Below, piece after piece: positions 41,481 to 42,273 of a DNA stretch of 42,273 nt. The DNA is taken from the NCBI GenBank assembly GCA_024691985.1, contig JAILNC010000138.1, positions 1 to 42,273 of the forward strand, written 5' to 3'. The stretch comes from Oscillospiraceae bacterium (GTDB lineage Bacteria; Bacillota; Clostridia; Oscillospirales; Oscillospiraceae). The position numbers and the translations under genes are program-made. Numbering within the stretch: position 1 is the stretch's first letter; the number at the start of each line of letters is the position of its first letter. The notes below the pieces were generated by a model, which worked only from the letters and a program-made list of their open reading frames with translations, ran no database searches and was not told where the DNA came from.

Positions 41481-42273
41481 GCGGACAGAGCCTTCGCACC
41501 GAAGCCCTTGCGGTCGGCTACGGGAAAAAGACCGTCGCGGAGGATATCTCCCTCTTGGCCGAGCCCGGGCAGATCCTCTGCCTGATCGGCCCGAACGGGG
41601 CGGGGAAGTCCACGCTGCTCAAAACCCTGCTGCGCCGGCTGCCCCCTCTCGCGGGCGCGGCGTATCTCGGCGAGCGGGCGCTTGACAGCCTGACGGAGCG
41701 GGAGCTTGCGCAAAACAGCGCCGCGGTGCTGACGGGCAGACCCGCGCCGGAGCTGATGCGCAGCGCCGAGGTCGTCGCGCTGGGCCGCTTCCCCTATACG
41801 GGGCGGCTCGGCATCCTGTCCCGGGAGGACCGGCAGAACGTGCGCGAGAGCATGGAGATGACCGGGACCTGGGAGCTGCGGGACGAGGACTTCACCCGCC
41901 TCAGCGACGGACAGCGCCAGCGGGTGCTGCTGGCCCGCGCCATCTGCCAGCAGCCGCGCCTTCTGATCATGGACGAGCCGACCTCCTTCCTCGATATCCG
42001 GCACAAGCTGGAGTTTCTGCACCTGCTGCGCAGGTTTGTCCGGCAGCGCGGCCTCGCCGTCGTGATGAGCATGCACGAGCTGGATCTGGCGCAAAAGTTC
42101 TCAGACCGCCTCGTGTGCATGAAAAACGGGCGCGTCGACCGTGTCGGCACGCCCGGGGAGATCTTCAGCGGCGACTATATCCAGAGACTTTTCGACGTGA
42201 CGGAGGGCAGCTACGACAGCCTCTTCGGCACGGCGGAGCCCGCGGGCGGCGGGGGCGAGCCGCGCGCCTTCGT
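41477..42273 (+). CDS. btuD: ABC transporter ATP-binding protein (BtuD/FecE family), partial
   Basis: The gene starts at ATG 41477 and is still open at the window end (265 codons seen), so the 3' end is missing. The ATPase has Walker A GPNGAGKS (38-45), a signature LSDGQRQR (Gly to Asp against the usual LSGGQ), Walker B LLIMDEPTSFLD and a SMHELD switch region. It energises the BtuC permease. A Gly-rich stretch near the end (AEPAGGGGEP) suggests a linker or added C-terminal part rather than the normal end at about 255 residues. Confidence 0.9.
   Translation, partial: MSGQSLRTEALAVGYGKKTVAEDISLLAEPGQILCLIGPNGAGKSTLLKTLLRRLPPLAGAAYLGERALDSLTERELAQNSAAVLTGRPAPELMRSAEVVALGRFPYTGRLGILSREDRQNVRESMEMTGTWELRDEDFTRLSDGQRQRVLLARAICQQPRLLIMDEPTSFLDIRHKLEFLHLLRRFVRQRGLAVVMSMHELDLAQKFSDRLVCMKNGRVDRVGTPGEIFSGDYIQRLFDVTEGSYDSLFGTAEPAGGGGEPRAF

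Noticed and set aside
1-42273. tRNA, rRNA, CRISPR array or complete insertion sequence
   Set aside because: I looked for cloverleaf-like segments, regularly spaced repeats and transposase motifs and saw none; a dedicated tRNA and repeat scan would be needed to exclude weak cases.

Overview
The window reads as a high-GC (roughly 60-65%) anaerobic Firmicute, most likely a gut Oscillospiraceae-type clostridium. That is an inference from GGAGG-type ribosome binding sites, sigma-A-like promoters, many lipobox lipoproteins, an anaerobic (cbi-type) cobalamin pathway, BioY/BirA, and a RidA and MalQ of clostridial flavour. The first ~640 bases are clearly more AT-rich and carry repeats, so they may belong to an acquired segment or its edge.

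Layout. (1) 1-186: 5' end of a leftward membrane-anchored protein, then a 612-base gene-free, repeat-bearing stretch. (2) 799-7287, rightward: alpha/beta hydrolase, MTA/SAH nucleosidase, nitrilase, SAM methyltransferase, a large lipoprotein and a lipoprotein phosphatase. These end at a 34-bp perfect palindrome shared with a convergent second alpha/beta hydrolase (7378-8193). (3) 8385-16280: an acid-sugar catabolic island. A PrpR-like regulator, KdgT-type permease, LarA-type nickel racemase/epimerase and glycerate kinase point left. A PdxA2-type dehydrogenase and a DUF1537 kinase point right from a shared 209-base control region. (4) 16348-19934, leftward: RidA, then birA and bioY under a textbook BirA operator, then malQ. 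(5) 20196-23605: two overlapping genes for membrane proteins, each with a membrane part, two TrkA-N-like Rossmann units and a C-terminal RyR-like domain. One has a K+ channel filter (TTVGYGDL) and the other does not. (6) 23668-end: a cobalamin riboswitch with an intrinsic terminator, followed by a tightly overlapping operon of about 21 genes. In order these are cbiF, cbiET, cbiA, cobT, cobU, cobS, a mini-cobU, cobC, cbiB, cbiP, cbiC, a Cys-rich small protein, cbiD, cbiG, cbiH, cbiJ, a lipoprotein cbiK, a surface lipoprotein, and btuF, btuC and btuD (btuD runs off the end).

How it works together. The B12 operon couples ring synthesis, amidation and nucleotide-loop assembly to a BtuFCD-like importer, all behind one riboswitch. 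The acid-sugar island would take up a C3/C4 sugar acid, epimerise at C2 (LarA) and feed either the kinase/PdxA2 route to DHAP or glycerate kinase to 2-phosphoglycerate. The biotin pair is self-regulated.

The best candidate for an undescribed system is the channel/TrkA-N/RyR gene pair at 20196-23605. Next are the LarA-centred sugar-acid island with its apparently ATPase-dead PrpR-like regulator, and the surface lipoproteins at the 3' end of the cobalamin operon. No tRNA, rRNA, CRISPR array or insertion sequence was seen.
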